Part shown: one piece after another, positions 22,810 through 34,651 of the stretch | How the letters are laid out: each line of letters opens with the position of its first letter | Numbering within the stretch: position 1 is the stretch's first letter | Source: Takakia lepidozioides | Taxonomy: Eukaryota; Streptophyta; Takakiopsida; Takakiales; Takakiaceae | NCBI GenBank assembly: GCA_030704615.1 | Contig: CM060734.1 | Span: 24,242,001-24,306,000 of the forward strand | Length of the DNA: 64,000 bases | Direction: 5' to 3' | The notes under the pieces: generated by a model | Database searches by the model: none | The model's input: the letters and a program-made list of their open reading frames with translations, nothing else | Told to the model about the DNA's origin: nothing | Position numbers and translations under genes: made by a program

Positions 22810-23309
22810 NNNNNNNNNNNNNNNNNNNNNNNNNNNNNNNNNNNNNNNNNNNNNNNNNNNNNNNNNNNNNNNNNNNNNNNNNNNNNNNNNNNNNNNNNNN
22901 NNNNNNNNNNNNNNNNNNNNNNNNNNNNNNNNNNNNNNNNNNNNNNNNNNNNNNNNNNNNNNNNNNNNNNNNNNNNNNNNNNNNNNNNNNNNNNNNNNNN
23001 NNNNNNNNNNNNNNNNNNNNNNNNNNNNNNNNNNNNNNNNNNNNNNNNNNNNNNNNNNNNNNNNNNNNNNNNNNNNNNNNNNNNNNNNNNNNNNNNNNNN
23101 NNNNNNNNNNNNNNNNNNNNNNNNNNNNNNNNNNNNNNNNNNNNNNNNNNNNNNNNNNNNNNNNNNNNNNNNNNNNNNNNNNNNNNNNNNNNNNNNNNNN
23201 NNNNNNNNNNNNNNNNNNNNNNNNNNNNNNNNNNNNNNNNNNNNNNNNNNNNNNNNNNNNNNNNNNNNNNNNNNNNNNNNNNNNNNNNNNNNNNNNNNNN
23301 NNNNNNNNN
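22810..23309. other. Assembly gap (500 N)
   Basis: Exactly 500 unknown bases, a conventional scaffold gap. Proteins translated through it are artefacts. Confidence 1.
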
Positions 23310-24967
23310 CTCGTGGCTAACAAAGCTTAAGGAAGCCAATAATCGGGCTGCTGCTATGCGAATTTGTTGAACTCATGCAAAGCGTATGGAGGCTTTACAA
23401 ACCGCAGTTAGATGTTGTACAAACAAAGAGAGGAGCACACTCTCTGAGGAACCACAAGCAACTTGTGGATAACCACCTTATGCAGGTCTGGTTAGCACAA
23501 GGGCCATTGGAGGGCAAAGCACCACGAAAGCTCACCCAAAGCGAGATGAATGAGCCAGACTGCAAGTGCAGAACATTGCCACAACTACTATAGACAATGT
23601 CCTATAGTAGTATAGCGGATTACAGGAGGATATAGAGGACTGCAGACTCAAGTGGAGGACCTCACTTCAAATATCGACAAAAGAGTCTATATTCCTCAGG
23701 AACGCTAATGGCTTCTTATTCAAGCCAGAACGTTGGCTTTCAGTCTTCACAGGAGGCAGAAAATGCCAATGATCAAGAGCCGTACCACCAACACCACACA
23801 ACACGTCACTATACCAGTAGCTGAACCTGTTGTTACTACAACCACACCGCAGCCACCACAATCCTGCCGGTATGGGGCAATGCTGCTTTTAACCCACCTA
23901 AAACTCCAGCTGCAAGGAGTACATTAGGGCTATGATTATGCCCTTCAACCAAATTCCATCATGTTGGATTTGCTTGGAAAGAATTTCGTCCTCCGCAGTC
24001 CCCATTCGCACATTACTACCAAATCATGCGCATTTGGCTGCCAGTGGCAACTAGACTAAAGTTTCTTCCGAACAATCGACCAATTGAGGATCATCACTTG
24101 GCACAGTACTGGCACGAAGCAGGTACCATGTGAGGAATTAATTGCTTTCCAAGTTGTACATGATTCATTTATACCAAGACCAAGGAGGTAGCAAGTATTG
24201 TCATGGGAGGCGGGTTTATACTACGTTGCTTGTTTTTTGGCACGTTATCACATTGAGCAGCAAAAGATTCAAGCACGCTTTTCTGAGTTATTCCAGTGGG
24301 GATCATTGTGGTCTATTCTTCGGTGCCACCTCATATGTACCTATATGACCCAAAAGTTTATGATGCAAAAGGATTCTCAAATTCGTTCTGTTTCAAGCGG
24401 CCTGGAACAATTTGTCAACACAGAAATTCGGCATTGATGATATTTTCTTAAGGGACATGTGGCATGGAAATACTTGCAACGCTACACAACAACCAGTAAT
24501 TGGTACCCCCCACTCACCTGGACGACAAGGAGCTCAGTGTCTACACCAATTTTGCTGTTCAACGGATTAACAGCAGTTTGTCAAATATAAACTTCCAGAC
24601 ATGGTAGGACAACATTGTATGCCCCAGAGGATTCCACAAAAAATTCAAAAATTAAAACACCTGAGAGGCGATGAGGATTCTGATACAACTGTTTCTTCAC
24701 ACCACCGAATTCTTTTTGACATGGAGAAGACTATGCAATTCAGATGGGCGAGAAGAAGCGACGGGGGTCTCCTATGCCTGAAAGGTCTCTCAATATCAGC
24801 CTCCAGAGGGCCTCACTTATCCAGGTAGTGATCACCATCTCTCCCTCAACCAGAGACAGACCTCGAGCTCGTACACACATTCCGCCACGAAACTCTCAAC
24901 GTCAGAAAGGTGCTCACTCGCAAAGGTTTGCTAATCGCAATCAGTAAACCGTGAGACACGGCTTTTT
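23310..24967 (+). other. Unrecognised, possibly decayed coding DNA before an LTR
   Basis: Several plus-strand frames carry protein-like but unassigned text, for example EELIAFQVVHDSFIPRPRR and WEAGLYYVACFLARYHIEQQ near 24140-24290, and a basic tail RARTHIPPRNSQRQKG ending at about 24945. The tail is followed directly by a polypurine tract and LTR, so the stretch may be the 3' end of a retroelement. I cannot name the family. Confidence 0.4.
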
Positions 24968-24980
24968 GAGGGGGAAGGGG
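24968..24980 (+). other. Polypurine tract before the G2 LTR
   Basis: GAGGGGGAAGGGG lies 13 nt before the LTR start at 24994. This suggests the LTR at 24994 is a 3' LTR of a plus-oriented element. Confidence 0.6.
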
Positions 24981-24993
24981 TAATGTTATAGAC

Positions 24994-25835
24994 TGTCTGG
25001 GACTTAGACACTTATACGGGATCTGTAGGGTACCCTTAATTTTGCACAGACTGAGACCAACAGGAGCCTTAGGGGTGACCACAGCGCACTGTAGGAGGGG
25101 GGTTACACAGCCCGTCACAGCCCACACAGCCATCACAGTCGTCACAACATGCCCACACAGCAACACAGACAACAGCCCGTCACAGCCCACACAAGCCCGT
25201 CACAGTCGTCATCACCAGCCCACACAGCCAACACAGCCCTCACAGTCGCACAGCCAGTCACAGCCCGTCACAGTTTCACACAAGCCAGTCACAGCTTGAC
25301 ACAGCTGTCACGACCATAGGGAACGGAGAGCAGGACAGGAACGACTGTGGGAAACAACACCTCTGCAAATGGAACATGTTAGTTCACGGACGACGGTTAG
25401 TGAGGAAAACGGTTAGAGCCACGTAGGAAAAAAAGGGAGAAGCAAGGACGGAATAGGGGGATTCTGGGAAGCACTGCAGGGGGAGGACTTCGGGGTCATG
25501 CATGGGAGGAGACGGAAGCCAAGATGGAGAGCGCAGTGAAGGATGAAAGAGGATTAGTAGATGCTCGTTATATGCAAAGCGTAGTGATATAGTAGAGCAG
25601 ATTAGAGCACAATGGCTTCGGCCCTGATACCTGATAAATCCTAATCGGTACTTATACGATACAATCACACTGTTTAGAGAGATCTGAGTGAAGCTGTGAA
25701 TGAATGGATGAGTTGATGGAATCCAATAGATTGATAAAGCAAACTGATACTTTATTTTCAATGGTAAGGTAGCTAACATGAATGCCAACAGGGAAACAAA
25801 TAGGAAACACCCCCCTGAGTAAAAGCAGCGCGACA
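24994..25835 (+). repeat. LTR of Ty3/gypsy family G2, copy 1
   Basis: Starts TGTCTGGGACTTAG and ends GCGCGACA, with boundaries supported by two further copies at 29045 and 36898. Near 25107-25310 it carries CACAGCC repeats like those of the 14.4-16.8-kb array. Compared with copy 2 it lacks about 100 bp near its end. No matching target duplication flanks it. Confidence 0.85.
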
Positions 25836-28800
25836 CTTACCACTAAGGATGTAGCCTGCAACGGATTACATCCATCCTGGACGTTACCCTAATGATTTAA
25901 CCTAAGAGGATGTAACTCTAATGAAGTGCAAATTTCATCCCAGTGGATGAAATCGCGGGATGGTTTGCTAACCGCCTCTCTGCCCTAAGCACGGCACGAT
26001 ACTCGTGCTTGTTTTCTCTGGAGGATGGCGATGGCGGCTGAGCTGAGTGCTCCAGCATCACGATGCGCGTGCATTTTGTTTTTTCTTGCGCGATGGCAAC
26101 AGACTCTTCCATTTCCCGCACTGGCAAATGACCTATTGCTGTGTTTGCCTGCAATCTTTCTTATTCGTGAAGCAGCGGCGCTCATAAGGTGATGGGGGAA
26201 GTATCATGCACTTTGTAAATATGCAATTTGTCCTCAAGTATCCCAATTTGTTGCATTCTGCTGTGATCTCTTGAGATTCAGGTGTTGATGCCGCAGCGTC
26301 CCACTCCACAAACGATTAAAGTTCTTTGTGGTGTCGCATCTATGTTTTACTTTTGATCAATTTGCTCACTGTAGAATGCATGTTGGACATGGATAGCAAC
26401 TGTGAAGACCTGCTACTCACCTCGTGCATCCTCACTGACACACATCTTGATGTGGTGGTTTTTGGGACGGGCACAGGTGAGGGTCTTTCACTGGATGTGT
26501 ATTTTTTCAGTTTGCAGATGATCAAAGGACTTGGCGATGGTGACGATTGACGCTACATACTGCTTCAGTGGGGCATCTGATACGATTCGGCCTCTCAACC
26601 TTAATCCTTTTTTGTTTTTATGGGTTGTAACCTGATTATAAGTCAGTTTTCTGGTATGATACCAGTCTTAAACTTTGGCACCATATATTAGTGGGGTTTC
26701 AACCTGATTGTAAATCAGTTTTCTGGCATGATACCAGTCTGAGCTTCGGGTGCATTTTGATATGGTGCTGGAGTACCATCTCCAGACCTTATAAGGCTAT
26801 CCAATGATGCTTAAGATAGGCCTTCTTATGCTGATTTAACACAGTAAGTACCAAGCGATACTTTTTGAACATTGAGGTCAGAGTTCTAAATTTAAAACAG
26901 CCCTGGTTACACTGTTCTAACTTGGAGATTACCAAGCAGCTAGCGTGATGGCTTTTCAGATTACATAACACCTGTTTTAAGGTTGCGAACCATCCTTTGA
27001 ATTTGAAACAGGTTCAGTTTTACTATGTTAAACTGGAAAGTACCAAGCTGTACTTGACTTGGAAGAATACCAAGCAGTGGTCTTGTTGGCTTTTTCAAAA
27101 TACATAGGGGCTGGTTTAACTTATCAAACTAGCCTTTTGGAATACCCTTTGAGCTGGTGTTGTCTATAAAGTTCTGATTATGCTCATTGTAGCACTCCAC
27201 TCTGATTGAGTTTTGGAGATCGATGATTGGAAAACCAGATCCAGACCTTTGTGCATTCATGGAACATAGACATAGCATGCTGGCTGGTCTACATTATCAG
27301 GCTGGGCTCTTGGAATTGCAACACCTGCAACTCATTCTCAAAGGCTCAAGTGTTTATGTTGATCTGGTATGTACCAAAGGTGGTGGTTTGTCCCGATTGT
27401 TTTATAAGAAAAACAAGACTCCTTCAATGATGAATGACATCTGAATCTAGGGCGATGGTTGTCTTGGAAATCCCACCTCCCACCCTAATTTTTTTTTTCA
27501 TGTGTTTTCAGGAAGATGACACGAGTTTTTTATCAGGTAAGATACTGCCTATGGAAGGTGAAGTTAGATAGTGCCTTGTTATGAGGCTGATTTGTCGTTG
27601 ATTTGACAAGACCTTGTTTGGTCTTGTCCATGTCCCGACAAGACATAGTATCTTCCCTCTCTATTCTTGACCAGTGTACTCAGTGGTTTCTGTACACACA
27701 CTCTCTCTCTCTCTCTCTCTCACCTGCCATTTTCCAGTTTTCTTACTATGATGTACTAACACCTTTAATGGAAAGCCACGGGGTATCAGCCCCCTATACC
27801 CTCCATAACAATAGTGTGGAGCAACAAATCCCTCATAAGGTATGATGATCCTCTCCGACAAAAATTTGTTGGCGGATTGGACAACGAGAGAAAGGCATTG
27901 CTTTGAAGAACATCCAAGGGTTTCTTGCATACTGATATTATGAGCTAGGCCCGGGTAAAACAGCCTGTTAGAGTATGTGTGTACACCTTCTACATGATCC
28001 GGTCAATGCACATTACTCCTGTTAACTGGTAACCTGTAGTTGATGCCTTATGTCAGCATCAGATCCCTTATGATGAAAAGCCTTCCCTACTCGTGGGCTT
28101 TAATACTTCTCCTGGATGTGGGTTTGCTCTTTATAGCACCACTAAAAAAATGCCCAGGTGTAACGTGATATGTCCTTTCACATACCTTAAGGAATCTGGT
28201 TTTAAAACCATAAAGCTGGCTGATATGGTGAAAAGATGGGCAGCAGATTGCTGCCAATGTTTTTATTCACATGTTCATGTTGTGAATCACGGGCAGTAGA
28301 CTACTGCCACTGGCTGAAGAAAACACAAGTTCTTATTCATACCTTTGAAAAAATGGTTCTAACCATAAAGTTGGCTGATATGGTGGAAAAATGTGCAGTA
28401 ATTTACTGCCATCGGTTGAAGAACACCTGTAATTTATGAACTCTTGCGTGCCCCAGCTATATGAATTTTTGTCCATATAATTTTCTCTTGACTTGGGAAG
28501 CAGAGACTGTAGCTTTTTAACCAAAGATAAAACTACATCACACGGAGATTCTTCCTTGGTCTCTACTTCTTTACAAGAGCTTGTTGACAAGATAAGAGGT
28601 AAGACGGAAAATGCATGACTCTATATTCTTGCCAAGTTTGATTTATGCTATGTCAATGTTCACTCGTGATCTGAGGGCAGAGAGAATGTAGACCTTTTAT
28701 CTTTTTTGGTATTCAAGTCCAAGGACATAACTACATTGTAGAGGGAGAGCCTTATGAGAATGGGTCCGGTATGCACTCCCTTACGGGGTGAGTGCATACC

Positions 28801-29044
28801 ACACTCACTCCATAAGGGACTGCCCATACCAGGGGTTGGATGGTGGCGCCCCCCTCCTCCCTCTCTCTCCAATTATCTGTTTGGGATTAACAATTATTTT
28901 CCTAAGCCTACCTGGTTTGGAAATACCCTTCTTTCTAATCCCTAATGGAATATGTTTTGGAATTCATCCATACCGGATAAAAAATATGCCAGGTATAATC
29001 CCTAACTGGATGAATTATTGTCTCGAGCCTTACTGTTAGAGGAC
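25836..29044. other. Palindrome-rich DNA without a recognised gene
   Basis: AT-rich DNA with many short inverted repeats: paired GGATGTA/TACATCC words at 25848-25915, CTGGTATGATACCAG at 26653 and a variant at 26727, and GGCAGYA...TRCTGCC palindromes near 28240, 28290 and 28395, two of them inside a roughly 165-bp tandem duplication that also repeats AAAGYTGGCTGATATGGTG. GGTATGCACTC...GAGTGCATACC is at 28769-28801, and a CT microsatellite is near 27701-27722. Its texture resembles the introns of the ParB-type genes, but I found no matching exon. Confidence 0.5.
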
Positions 29045-30003
29045 TGTCTGGGACTTAGACACTTATACGGGATCTGTAGGGTACCCTTAATTTTTGCACA
29101 GACTGAGACCAACAGGAGCCTTAGGGGTGACATCAGCGCACTGTAGAGGGGGGTTACACAGCCCGTCACAGCCCACACAGCCGTCACAGTCGTCACAAGC
29201 CGACACAGCAGCCAACACAGCCCGTCACAGCCGACAAAGCCGACACAGCCGACACCACCCGTCACAGTCGTCACAGCCGACACAGCCAACACAGCCCATC
29301 ACAGTCGCACAGCCAGTCACAGCCCATCACAGTTTCACACAGCCAGTCACAGCTTGACACAGCTGTCACGACCATAGGGAATGGAGAGCAGGATAGGGAA
29401 CGACTGTGGGAACAACACCTGCAAATGGAACATGTTAGTTCATGGACGACGGTAGTGAGGAAAACGGTTAGAGCCACGGGTAGGAAGAAAAAGGGAGAAG
29501 CAAGGACGGAATAGGGGGATTCTGGGAAGCACGGAAGGGGGAGGACTTCGGGGTCATGCATGGGAGAGATCGGAAGCCAGATGGAGAGCGCAGTGAAGGA
29601 GGAAAGAGGATTAGTAGATGCTCGTTATATGCAAAGCGGTAGTGATATAGTAGAGCAGATTAGAGACACAATGGCTTCGGCCTGATACCTGATAAATCCT
29701 AATCGGATACTTATACGATACAATCACACTGTGTAGAGAGATCTGAGTGAAGCTGTGGAATGAATGGATGAGTTGATGGAATCCAATAGATTGATAAAGC
29801 AAACTGATACTTAATTATCAATGGTAAGGTAGCTAACATGAATGCCAAAAGGGAAACAAATAGGAAACACCCCCATGATACACTAGCTGTAGGTCATGAC
29901 TGATTGTTCTGCGCGGGCTGAGTACTTAGAGATTTCCAACTTTTCTATCTTGGAGTTTCCGCCTCGGATAGCGAAGGGATGGGTGAGTAAAAGCTGCGCG
30001 ACA
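29045..30003 (+). repeat. 5' LTR of G2 element 2
   Basis: TGTCTGGG to GCGCGACA, followed one base later by TTGGCGACCATACTGGGG, a plausible primer-binding site starting TGG. CACAGCC repeats occupy about 29155-29365. An open frame begins inside the LTR at 29896 and continues through the PBS, which is unusual. Confidence 0.85.
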
Positions 30004-30591
30004 TTTGGCGACCATACTGGGGAACTGAGTCATGAACAACCAGATGTGATAGGCATCTGGTGGGATCATGGTGGTTGGACCATTAAAGAATTTGAAGTGA
30101 ATCAAATTCCCTGTGGAACGAAGGAAGAAAGATTGTCCAAACAATTCTTTCAAAGGTTCTTGGAATTGCCAGACGGTTGTAAAGAAAATATTCTTAAGCG
30201 AGTGCATGATGCTGATCCGGAATGGGGTCTGGAGAAAGGAGTGATAAAGATTTATCAGGTAGCCTGTAGAGGAAGAGCACGTTGGTTACCAACATTGGTT
30301 TATGTGATAGCATTGCTATCCATTAAGCGAGTAGAGTTTGAAGGCTGGGAGGAAAGAAAAGTGAATGTTTATACTCATATGCATGAAGAGCTTGTACTGG
30401 TAAAGAATTGGATTCCAAAGGATATTTTGTGGATCAAACTCACACCAAGAACAGCTTTCCAGACTTGTTTGCCATATGGTTATATGGTAACGGGGACTTC
30501 AAGTATAGCCAAGGGTGCATTGAAGCTTGAAAGAAACCCAGGCATATACGAGAGATATTACAGAAGAGAGTTATGGTTATTGCCACATTAA
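30004..30591 (+). CDS. First ORF of G2 element 2, function unknown
   Basis: About 196 codons after the LTR: HEQPDVIGIWWDHGGW, RLSKQFFQRFLELPDGC, KIYQVACRGRARWLPTLVYV and a C-terminus YERYYRRELWLLPH. An intact homologue lies at 37804-38391, with mostly conservative differences, so the ORF was under selection when the family was active. It precedes the capsid region and may be an extra N-terminal gag domain or a separate accessory protein. I do not recognise a known domain. An in-frame ATG upstream (29896) lies inside the LTR. Confidence 0.7.
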   Translation, partial: FGDHTGELSHEQPDVIGIWWDHGGWTIKEFEVNQIPCGTKEERLSKQFFQRFLELPDGCKENILKRVHDADPEWGLEKGVIKIYQVACRGRARWLPTLVYVIALLSIKRVEFEGWEERKVNVYTHMHEELVLVKNWIPKDILWIKLTPRTAFQTCLPYGYMVTGTSSIAKGALKLERNPGIYERYYRRELWLLPH

Positions 30592-30611
30592 AAGAATGAA
30601 AGACATGGGAC

Positions 30612-31304
30612 ATGAGTGATGAAAGAGAAGCTAGACGCCAGAGATATTCAGCAAAAAGAGAAAGCTATCTGAAAGCTAATTATCCATATCTTTGGGAGAG
30701 AGGAATAGACATAGGGGAATCATCTGGACCTCTCACACCATTAAGATCAAAGAGTACATCACCTATACCGGAAGAACTAGAGTTGGATGCCACTCCTTCT
30801 GTTTCTTTGCAAGAAAGATTAAGGGAATTGGTACAGGAAGAAGATCAATCACGAGGTGAAAGATCTGAGGTACATCCTTGAATAAAAGATTTGACAGAAA
30901 TCTTTGATAAGAGTTGGCATGGAACACCAAAAGCAGGAACTCCAGTTTCTGAAGCAGAAGGTGAAGAAGGAGAAGAGGATGTGGCAGAGCCAACGGAGAG
31001 TTCAGACTCTCCAACACCATTACAGTTGAGTTACATGAGTGAAGAAGAAACCCAAAGGCAGAACTTGGAGGATGAAAACAGAGAGAAGAAATTGGAAGAG
31101 GAAGAATATGAAGAAGTAGACCCAACAGCTGAGGTTGAGACTACAACCAGGACATCCCAACCCGTTGGACCTGGATCAAGTGGAGCACTTGGATCACAGG
31201 CCAACGAAGGTGTCGGCTCAGGGGGATCAGGCGGGCGGCCTGGATCTAGCTCTGGGGGGACAGGAGTGTGGGAAGTAGTGCAACTGAAGCTGGGAATACT
31301 GTGA
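30612..31304 (+). pseudogene. Charged linker region of G2 gag, element 2
   Basis: Begins MSDEREARRQRYSAKRE and continues with acidic, Ser/Thr/Gly-rich low-complexity sequence. A TGA near 30881 (CCTTGAATA) replaces a Trp codon kept in element 3 (CCCTGGATA). About 490 bp of this region (about 31023-31507) is deleted in element 3. Confidence 0.65.
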
Positions 31305-31433
31305 ATATAGTGGGGCTAGAAGCAGGGAGTGCTCAAGGGCCACCACTTGGTGGAAGATCCACCACAAAAACAACAGGTCCAGAAGGACTAGCACCAATAA
31401 GGGTGCCAGCACGGGCAGAAGGTAGGGCCACAG

Positions 31434-32564
31434 ATGGCGTTACAACCAACACGGGCAAAACCACCATTTCCAATATATTCAGAAAAAGGGGATCCCGATG
31501 TACACATTAGCCAATTTGAGCACATGTGTATAGTGAACAATGAGAATGGTGATGATGCCAAGATGAGATTGTTTCCTTGTTCACTCATCAAGAAAGCAAG
31601 TGAATGGTATGCAAGATTCCCTGATAATCATTTCCTAACCTGGAATGGCTTGAGTACAGCATTTCGAAATAGGTTCAGGACAAGTAAAACTGAAGATGAA
31701 GTGTATGGAAGTTTACAACAATTAAAGCAAAAGAAGCATGAAACTGTTGAGGAGTATATGGAAAAGATGGAATTGATGATGAAAAAGCTGGCTGCAGTAC
31801 CAGCACCCGGTTTACAGAAGACTTGGTTTGTGAGTGGACTAAGACCAGAGTTGCAAAAGAAAGTGGATATGTTACCCCATAATACAGTGGAGGAGGCATT
31901 TGAAACTGCAAACAGAATTGAGCAATTGGGAATGCTCAGGAGAGAGAAAAGAGATGATGAGGACTCTGAGGATGAGTCAGATGAAGAAGAAGAGCAAGAA
32001 CTAAAAAGGAAGAGTAAGAGAAAGGAGAAGTTGAAGAGGGATAACTATGAAAAAAGATTGGAAGAAATCTTGAAGAAATATGCCACAGAGGCTGCAACAC
32101 ATTGGAGGAAGGGTGTATGGTGTGCAAAGTGCCAGAATGAAGGCCATACCACCACAGAATGCCACATGAGGGAGAAACACTGTACTATCTGTAAAATGGA
32201 TAACCATTCTACTGAGAATTGTTACTACAACAGAAGGACAGCTGCAAGAGAACCTAGGCAAGTAAGGGTGCATCGGGTGCAGCCCCAGCCAAGAAGAAAC
32301 AATGATCAGGACCACTATGGTAGGTCTGGTGGTTATAACAATGGCATGGAAGGGAGAGGTAATTCAAGAGGGAATTACCAAGGAAATTCCAGAGGCAACT
32401 ATCAGGGTAATCCAAGGGGAATTATCAGCCCGGGAATCAGGATTATAGAAATAATCCAAGAACAGACCAAGGGCGAGGACCCAATGGTGAAGAACTATGT
32501 TACTATTGTAATCAGCCAGGACATCGCAGGCAGCCTGTTCATTCTGGATAAGACACCAGAATGA
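31434..32564 (+). CDS. G2 gag capsid and nucleocapsid, element 2
   Basis: Capsid blocks: ISQFEHMCIVNNENGDDAK, ASEWYARFPDNHFLTW, FRNRFRTSKTEDEVYGSLQQ, WFVSGLRPELQKKV. A charged coiled region (ELKRKSKRKEKLKRDNYEKR) precedes two CCHC-like knuckles, CAKCQNEGHTTTEC and CTICKMDNHSTENC, then Asn/Gly/Arg-rich repeats (RGNYQGN). The third knuckle kept in element 3 (CYYCNQAGHRKAAC) is lost here through a frame change near 32430. Packages element RNA into particles. Confidence 0.9.
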   Translation: MALQPTRAKPPFPIYSEKGDPDVHISQFEHMCIVNNENGDDAKMRLFPCSLIKKASEWYARFPDNHFLTWNGLSTAFRNRFRTSKTEDEVYGSLQQLKQKKHETVEEYMEKMELMMKKLAAVPAPGLQKTWFVSGLRPELQKKVDMLPHNTVEEAFETANRIEQLGMLRREKRDDEDSEDESDEEEEQELKRKSKRKEKLKRDNYEKRLEEILKKYATEAATHWRKGVWCAKCQNEGHTTTECHMREKHCTICKMDNHSTENCYYNRRTAAREPRQVRVHRVQPQPRRNNDQDHYGRSGGYNNGMEGRGNSRGNYQGNSRGNYQGNPRGIISPGIRIIEIIQEQTKGEDPMVKNYVTIVISQDIAGSLFILDKTPE

Positions 32565-32565
32565 G

Positions 32566-33410
32566 ATGAGAGCTCCTGTGAATGAGGGCCCAGTGGTGGC
32601 AACTCACATGGTTAGACCATGTGTTGTACCAGAAGTAAGTACAATGATAGTAACAAGAAGTAAAACCAAACTAATACCTCCAGTGGTAGAGGAAGAAGAT
32701 GATAATGAAGGTGGCAATGATATGCCTGAAGATGAAGAGACTTGGAAAGATGAGAAGGAACTGCACAAGGAAGTGGCAAATACTATAAGGGAAATGCAGA
32801 AGAGTACTGATATTCCTGTGACAGATTCCTCTGATTCTGATGGAGAAGAGAAGGGAGTGAGGAAGAAAGGAAGAAAGAAGATGCAGACATGCAAAGTAAT
32901 GAAGAGACTTTGGCTGAAGTAATATGCCAGACCAAAGCAGAAATTACCATTGGACAGCTATTAGCAGTGGCACCTTATTGTAGGCACAGGCTGTATCAAG
33001 CAATCAATCGAATTGCCCAGGAGACAGGAAACACAGACCTGAACAGCAAGGTGACCAGTTATAATGTGAAGCCGGAAGGGCGAGAAACAGTCATGGACTT
33101 TGATGATTCTATGCCAGTAATCCAATTGAGAATTGGAAGCACAGAACTAACTGATGTACTGATAGATGGAGGTTCTGGAGTAAATATCATGACAGACCAA
33201 TTAAGGAAGAAGCTTGGTCTAAGTAACATGAAACCAGCCCCATTTACAGTAACAATGGCAGATCAAAGAAGTGTACAGCCATTGGGATTGATAAGAGGAG
33301 TTAAGATACAGATACAGAAGATGATCTTTATGATCACAGTAACTGTATTGAAGATGGATGAAGTCATGGAGGCTTACTCCTTATTATTGGGACGTCCGTG
33401 GCTGAAATAG
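32566..33410 (+). CDS. G2 protease region, element 2
   Basis: An acidic linker is followed, in a second frame starting about 32889, by a retropepsin-like domain: MPVIQLRIGSTELTDVLIDGGSGVNIM, then ADQRSVQPLGLIRGV and YSLLLGRPWLK. The active site reads DGGS instead of the more usual D(S/T)G(A/S), a variant seen in some plant gypsy lineages. TAG at 33408-33410 replaces the CAG that element 3 has at the same place. Confidence 0.85.
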
Positions 33411-33449
33411 GCCAGGGTATTCCATGACTGGAATTCTCAGTTACTAACC

Positions 33450-34543
33450 GTGCATAATGGGATACACGAGATACAAATTACCACAAAGAAATCTAGTAGA
33501 TTACCTGCTACAAGAAGACCTCGAGGAGTCAGAGAGTATGACTGGAAAGGAGGACTGGATGAGGAACAGGAAGCTACCCTATTTGCTGCACACCCAGAGT
33601 GGGAGCAGGTTGCAGAGATGCGGCTGGAAAGCCTAAGTTGTTTGAGAGGTATCTACTGTGGTGTAGTGACAGCAACACCAACTGAAGAAGAAACCAGCAT
33701 TTACCCATCACATTTCTATGAAGAAAGAGAAGGAGAAATAGAAATCCTAGAAGAACCAGCCACTGTGAGCTTACAGGATGAAGTGGTGACTGGTTGGACA
33801 ATCACAGCTGATGAGCAGGTGAGGGAAGTAAATGTGGGAACTAAAGAGGAACCAAGGATGGTGAAAGTAGGAGCTGATTTGGAGCCGGAATTCTTCGAAG
33901 AAGCTAAAAGCTTGTTCATCAAATACAGAGATGTATTTGCTTGGAGCTATGAGGATCTAAAAGGGATACCACCTGAAGTCTGTCAGCATAAGATTGAACT
34001 GGAACCAGGGTCAGTACCAATCAAGCAGGCGAGGTATAGAATGAATCCCAACTACGCACAGAAGGTTGGAGAAGAGATAAAGAAGTTGGCTGAGGCTAAG
34101 TTTATATACCCAATAGAGTATACAACTTGGTTGTCACCCATAGTTATAGTTCCCAAGAAGAATGGCAAACTAAGAGAATGTGTGAACTATAAGAAGCTGA
34201 ATGCTTGTACGAAGAAAGATCCTTTCCCTTTGCCATTCACAGAAGCAGTATTAGACACTGTGGCAGGCCATGAGATGTACTCATTCATGGATGGCTTCAG
34301 TGGTTATAATCAAGTGCAAGTGGCAGAAGAAGACCAAGGGAAAACAGCTTTCATCAGAGACTGGGGGGCTTATGCATACAAAGTCATGCCCTTTGGACTT
34401 TGTAATGCACCAGCAACCTTTCAGAGAGTGATAAGTGAATCTTTTCATGAGTATCTGGATGATTTCATGCAGGTATTCTTGGATGATTTCAGTGTGTACA
34501 GCTCTAAGAATGAGCACTTGCATAAATTGGAGTTATGTTTGAC
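33450..34543 (+). CDS. G2 reverse transcriptase, element 2, truncated
   Basis: RT blocks YPIEYTTWLSPIVIVPKKNG, CVNYKKLNA, YSFMDGFSGYNQVQ (catalytic Asp), YKVMPFGLCNAPATFQRV and the active site VFLDDFSVYSS (FLDD instead of YxDD). The frame breaks off 13 residues later at the junction with non-retroviral DNA. Confidence 0.93.
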
Positions 34544-34651
34544 GTGAACAAGTAGGACTTCCTCATAGCCTTTCAAATTGCATGTTGTGCGCATTTCAAG
34601 TCCAAACGTTAAATATTTCTTACCTATGCAATGTGTATTCCCTGTTTGCAG

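Larger units (their letters stand above)
29045..34543 (+). mobile_element. G2 Ty3/gypsy element 2, 3'-truncated
   Basis: LTR, a first ORF, acidic low-complexity ORFs, gag with zinc knuckles, protease and RT in order on the plus strand. It ends inside RT at about 34543 (HLHKLELCLT), where copy A of the ParB-type gene begins. RNase H, integrase and 3' LTR are absent. About 5.2 kb of it aligns with element 3. Confidence 0.9.

Noticed and set aside
22662-23370. ORFs of about 200 codons across the N gap
   Set aside because: They consist of unknown residues and exist only because N codons contain no stops.
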